Shown piece by piece: positions 61,535 through 64,000 of a DNA stretch of 64,000 bases (positions are counted from its first letter, which is position 1; the number at the start of each line of letters is the position of its first letter). The DNA is from Desulfuromonadaceae bacterium (GTDB lineage: Bacteria > Desulfobacterota > Desulfuromonadia > Geobacterales > Pseudopelobacteraceae): the NCBI GenBank assembly GCA_028681335.1, contig JAQUIT010000010.1, positions 62,001-126,000 on the forward strand. Direction: 5' to 3'. The position numbers were made by a program, and so were the translations under genes. The notes beneath the pieces were generated by a model. It made no database searches. It was not told the DNA's origin and saw only the letters and a list, made by a program, of their open reading frames with translations.

Positions 61535-64000
61535 CTATTCTGCAACAACAATAACAAGGTCTTCCTTCTCAACCTTATCACCTTCTTTAAACTTGACGTC
61601 AACAACAGCGCCATCGGCCTTGGCTTTGATGTTTGTTTCCATTTTCATCGCCTCAGTCACCATCAGCACGTCACCCGCCTTGATCGCATCACCAGCCTTG
61701 ACATTCACCTTCAGCACCTTGCCCGGCATTGGCGCCGCAATGTGGCAGGGATTCCCCTTGTCGGCCTTTTCGCGTACCGCTTCATCACTCAGAACCGATT
61801 GGTCACGGATAACTACCGAACGGTTATTACCGTTCAGTTCGAAATACACGGTGCGGGTACCGTCACCCTGCACCTTACCGACTGCATTGAGTTTGATGAT
61901 CAAGGTTTTACCCGGTTCAATATCCAGAGAAGTTTCCTGCCCTGATTCGAGACCATAAAAGAATATCGGCGTCGGGATAACCGATGTGTCGGAAAACTCA
62001 ACGCGATGACGGTCAAATTCCGGATAGACATTCGGATAAAGGATCGCGGAGATAAGAGCTCTGTCATCGATACGGTGACCAAGCGTTTCCTCCAGCTTGA
62101 GTTTTTCTTCGTCAAAATCGACCGGCTCCAGCAACTCACCGGGGCGACAGGTGATCGGCTGTTCCCCTTTCAGAATGATTTTCTGGAGTTCCTGCGGCCA
62201 CCCCTGGTACGGCTGGCCGAGCATCCCTTTGAACATTCCGACAACCGACTCAGGGAAAGCCAGATCCTCTTTTGAAGTGAAGACATCTTCCGGCTCAAGG
62301 TTGTTCTTGACGAGAAACATAGCCATATCACCGACAACCTTTGATGAAGGTGTCACCTTGACGATATCACCAAACATCATGTTGACCTTGTGATACATCT
62401 CCTTGCAGTCATCCCAGCGCTCAATCAAACCAAGACCGGCAACCTGCGGCTTGTAGTTTGAGTACTGTCCACCCGGGATTTCGTGGTGATAGACTTCGGC
62501 GGTGCCGCTTTTGAGTCCGGATTCGAACGGTGAGTAGTAATCACGTACCGTTTCCCAGTAGTTGGCCAGTTTCTGCAAGCCAGGTGCATTTACCAGCGGA
62601 TCACGTTCGCTCCCTTCCAGTGTAGCAACCAGAGCATTCAGGTTGGGCTGAGCGGTCAGGCCGGACAGCGACGACAACGCGGCATCAACGATATCCACTC
62701 CGGCTTCACTCGCCTTGAGCAACATGGCACTGCCGTTTGAAGAGGTGTCATGGGTATGCAGATGAATAGGAATACCAACGTTCTCCTTAAGCGCCTTGAC
62801 CAGTTTATAAGCAGCCATCGGCTTGAGCAGGCCGGCCATATCTTTGATAGCCAGAATATGTGCTCCCATACTCTCCAGCTCTTTCGCCATATTGACATAA
62901 TACTCAAGCGGGTACTTATCCCGTTTCGGGTCGGTAATATCGCCGGTATAACAAATCGACGCCTCACAGATTTTCCCGGATTTACGTACCGCATCCATCG
63001 CAACCTTCATACCGGCTGTCCAGTTGAGCGAGTCAAAAATACGGAAGATATCGACACCTGAGTCGGCTGCCTCTTCAACAAATTTTTGCACGACGTTGTC
63101 AGGATAGTTGGTGTATCCAACCGCATTGGAGCCGCGCAGCAGCATCTGGAACAAAATATTGGGAACCAGCTCCGACAGCTTGTGCAGACGCTGCCATGGA
63201 TCTTCCTTCAAAAAGCGCATTGAAACGTCAAACGTCGCCCCGCCCCAGCACTCCAGTGAAAACAGATCGGCTCCCAGGTAGGAGGTCGGTTCGGCAATCT
63301 TGAGGATGTCGTAACTGCGGACGCGGGTTGCCAGGTTGGACTGGTGGGCATCACGCATGGTCGTATCGGTAATCAGCAGCTTCTTCTGTTCAAGAATCCA
63401 CTTGGAGAGCCCTTCGGCACCCAACTGCATGAAAAGGTCCTTGCTCCCGGCAGGGCGAGGCTTGTTCGTATCGACATACGGGGTACGGGCTTCGATCAGC
63501 TCCGCAGACTTGAGCGGTTTGACCACGCCGGGTGAACCGTTGACGATAACCTCACCGAGGAAGTTAAGCACCTTGCTGGCACGGTCCTGTTTTTCCCTGA
63601 AGCGGAGCAGTTCCGGATGTTTTTCGATGAAGGAGGTATCGCACTGCCCGCGGAGGAAGACCGGATGAGTGACGACGTTTTCAAGAAAACCTATGTTTGT
63701 CTTGACGCCACGGACACGGAACTCCTGAAGGGCGCGGTTCATTATGTTGGCGGCGTCCGGAAAATTGAGTCCCCAGGAGCTGACCTTGACCAGAAGCGAA
63801 TCATAATGAGGGGTAATTTTTGAGCCGGTGAAGGCGTTACCTGCATCAAGGCGAATGCCGCAACCGGCGGCAGACCGGTAGGTAGTCAGGGTCCCGAAAT
63901 CCGGGGCAAAATTATTGGTCGGATCTTCGGTGGTGATGCGGCACTGAATCGCGTACCCGCGCATATCGATAGCACTCTGCGAAGGAATATTGATCTCGGG
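61535..64000 (-). CDS. pyc: Pyruvate carboxylase (partial; 5' end outside window)
   Basis: C-terminal 821 residues of an ATP-, biotin-dependent enzyme making oxaloacetate from pyruvate. The frame is open to the window edge, so the N-terminal biotin-carboxylase core is cut off. Present are its end (MRGYAIQCRITTEDP), the carboxyltransferase TIM barrel (about 190-460; DTTMRDAHQSNLATRV, metal-binding HLHTHDTSSNG), the PC tetramerisation domain and the biotinyl domain with the biotin-Lys in TEAMKMETN. An in-frame ATG at 63964 is internal. Its anaplerotic role fits an acetate-using anaerobe. Confidence 0.95.
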   Translation of the reverse strand, partial: PEINIPSQSAIDMRGYAIQCRITTEDPTNNFAPDFGTLTTYRSAAGCGIRLDAGNAFTGSKITPHYDSLLVKVSSWGLNFPDAANIMNRALQEFRVRGVKTNIGFLENVVTHPVFLRGQCDTSFIEKHPELLRFREKQDRASKVLNFLGEVIVNGSPGVVKPLKSAELIEARTPYVDTNKPRPAGSKDLFMQLGAEGLSKWILEQKKLLITDTTMRDAHQSNLATRVRSYDILKIAEPTSYLGADLFSLECWGGATFDVSMRFLKEDPWQRLHKLSELVPNILFQMLLRGSNAVGYTNYPDNVVQKFVEEAADSGVDIFRIFDSLNWTAGMKVAMDAVRKSGKICEASICYTGDITDPKRDKYPLEYYVNMAKELESMGAHILAIKDMAGLLKPMAAYKLVKALKENVGIPIHLHTHDTSSNGSAMLLKASEAGVDIVDAALSSLSGLTAQPNLNALVATLEGSERDPLVNAPGLQKLANYWETVRDYYSPFESGLKSGTAEVYHHEIPGGQYSNYKPQVAGLGLIERWDDCKEMYHKVNMMFGDIVKVTPSSKVVGDMAMFLVKNNLEPEDVFTSKEDLAFPESVVGMFKGMLGQPYQGWPQELQKIILKGEQPITCRPGELLEPVDFDEEKLKLEETLGHRIDDRALISAILYPNVYPEFDRHRVEFSDTSVIPTPIFFYGLESGQETSLDIEPGKTLIIKLNAVGKVQGDGTRTVYFELNGNNRSVVIRDQSVLSDEAVREKADKGNPCHIAAPMPGKVLKVNVKAGDAIKAGDVLMVTEAMKMETNIKAKADGAVVDVKFKEGDKVEKEDLVIVVAE

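Overview
The window reads as chromosome of a Gram-negative anaerobe of the Geobacter/Pelobacter group (Desulfuromonadia). The reasons are a 12-haem c-type cytochrome lipoprotein beside a porin and a rhodanese lipoprotein (the arrangement seen in Geobacter ext selenite/tellurite and electron-transfer operons), an MSHA-type pilus locus, a PurS-PurL fusion, and pyruvate carboxylase. The species assignment is inference. I see no tRNA, rRNA, CRISPR array, insertion sequence or prophage. Most genes are housekeeping genes packed into operons.

Layout. 0.2-3.7 kb: branched-chain amino acid genes ilvB-ilvN, a terminator, then ilvC with its own promoter and leader. 3.7-5.2 kb: phosphatidylethanolamine synthesis (psd, pssA). 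5.2-7.8 kb: a YfcE-type phosphoesterase, sppA and DAHP synthase. 7.9-9.4 kb: gmhB and rfbA for surface sugars. 9.4-13.8 kb: the rod-shape operon mreC-mreD-mrdA-rodA. 13.8-15.2 kb: an NfeD/SPFH membrane pair. 15.3-18.5 kb: a small YjfB-like gene, then an M-box Mg2+ riboswitch leading a cytosolic MgtE-like sensor protein and an Nramp-related transporter with the Mg2+-type binding site. 18.5-20.2 kb: a DUF4124 protein, a HIT protein and TlyA. 20.3-31.2 kb (minus strand): one long operon reading MBL hydrolase-purB-mscS-purL-recQ-purQ-purF-pyrE.

31.4-43.9 kb: an MSHA-type pilus locus, with PilMN/O/P-like proteins, secretin, ATPase, platform protein, AAA ATPase, an inverted TPR gene, a major-pilin-like protein and two large Ig-domain prepilin-like proteins. 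The last of these carries a LamG lectin-like domain and lacks Glu5, so it is a good candidate for a tip adhesin. 44.1-50.9 kb: DUF503, asnS, a periplasmic glutaredoxin, and the chain xerC/D-pgpH-ybeY-dgkA/PAP2, whose last gene seems to start at a non-canonical ATT. 51.0-57.0 kb: a LysR regulator divergent from the ext-like rhodanese, porin and cytochrome genes. 57.0-64.0 kb: glnD, a gene-free A+T-rich stretch with DnaA-box-like sequences, a glycosyltransferase, a VF530-family protein, and pyruvate carboxylase running off the right edge.

The most notable unit is at 15.6-18.5 kb. A near-consensus promoter, an Mg2+ riboswitch, a detached MgtE-type sensor (PRC barrel, MgtE_N, CBS pair, no membrane domain) and an Nramp-fold transporter lacking the Mn/Fe-coordinating Met and Asn together suggest a two-part Mg2+ uptake system controlled at both RNA and protein level. 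The second is the pilus locus with its lectin-bearing tip candidate.
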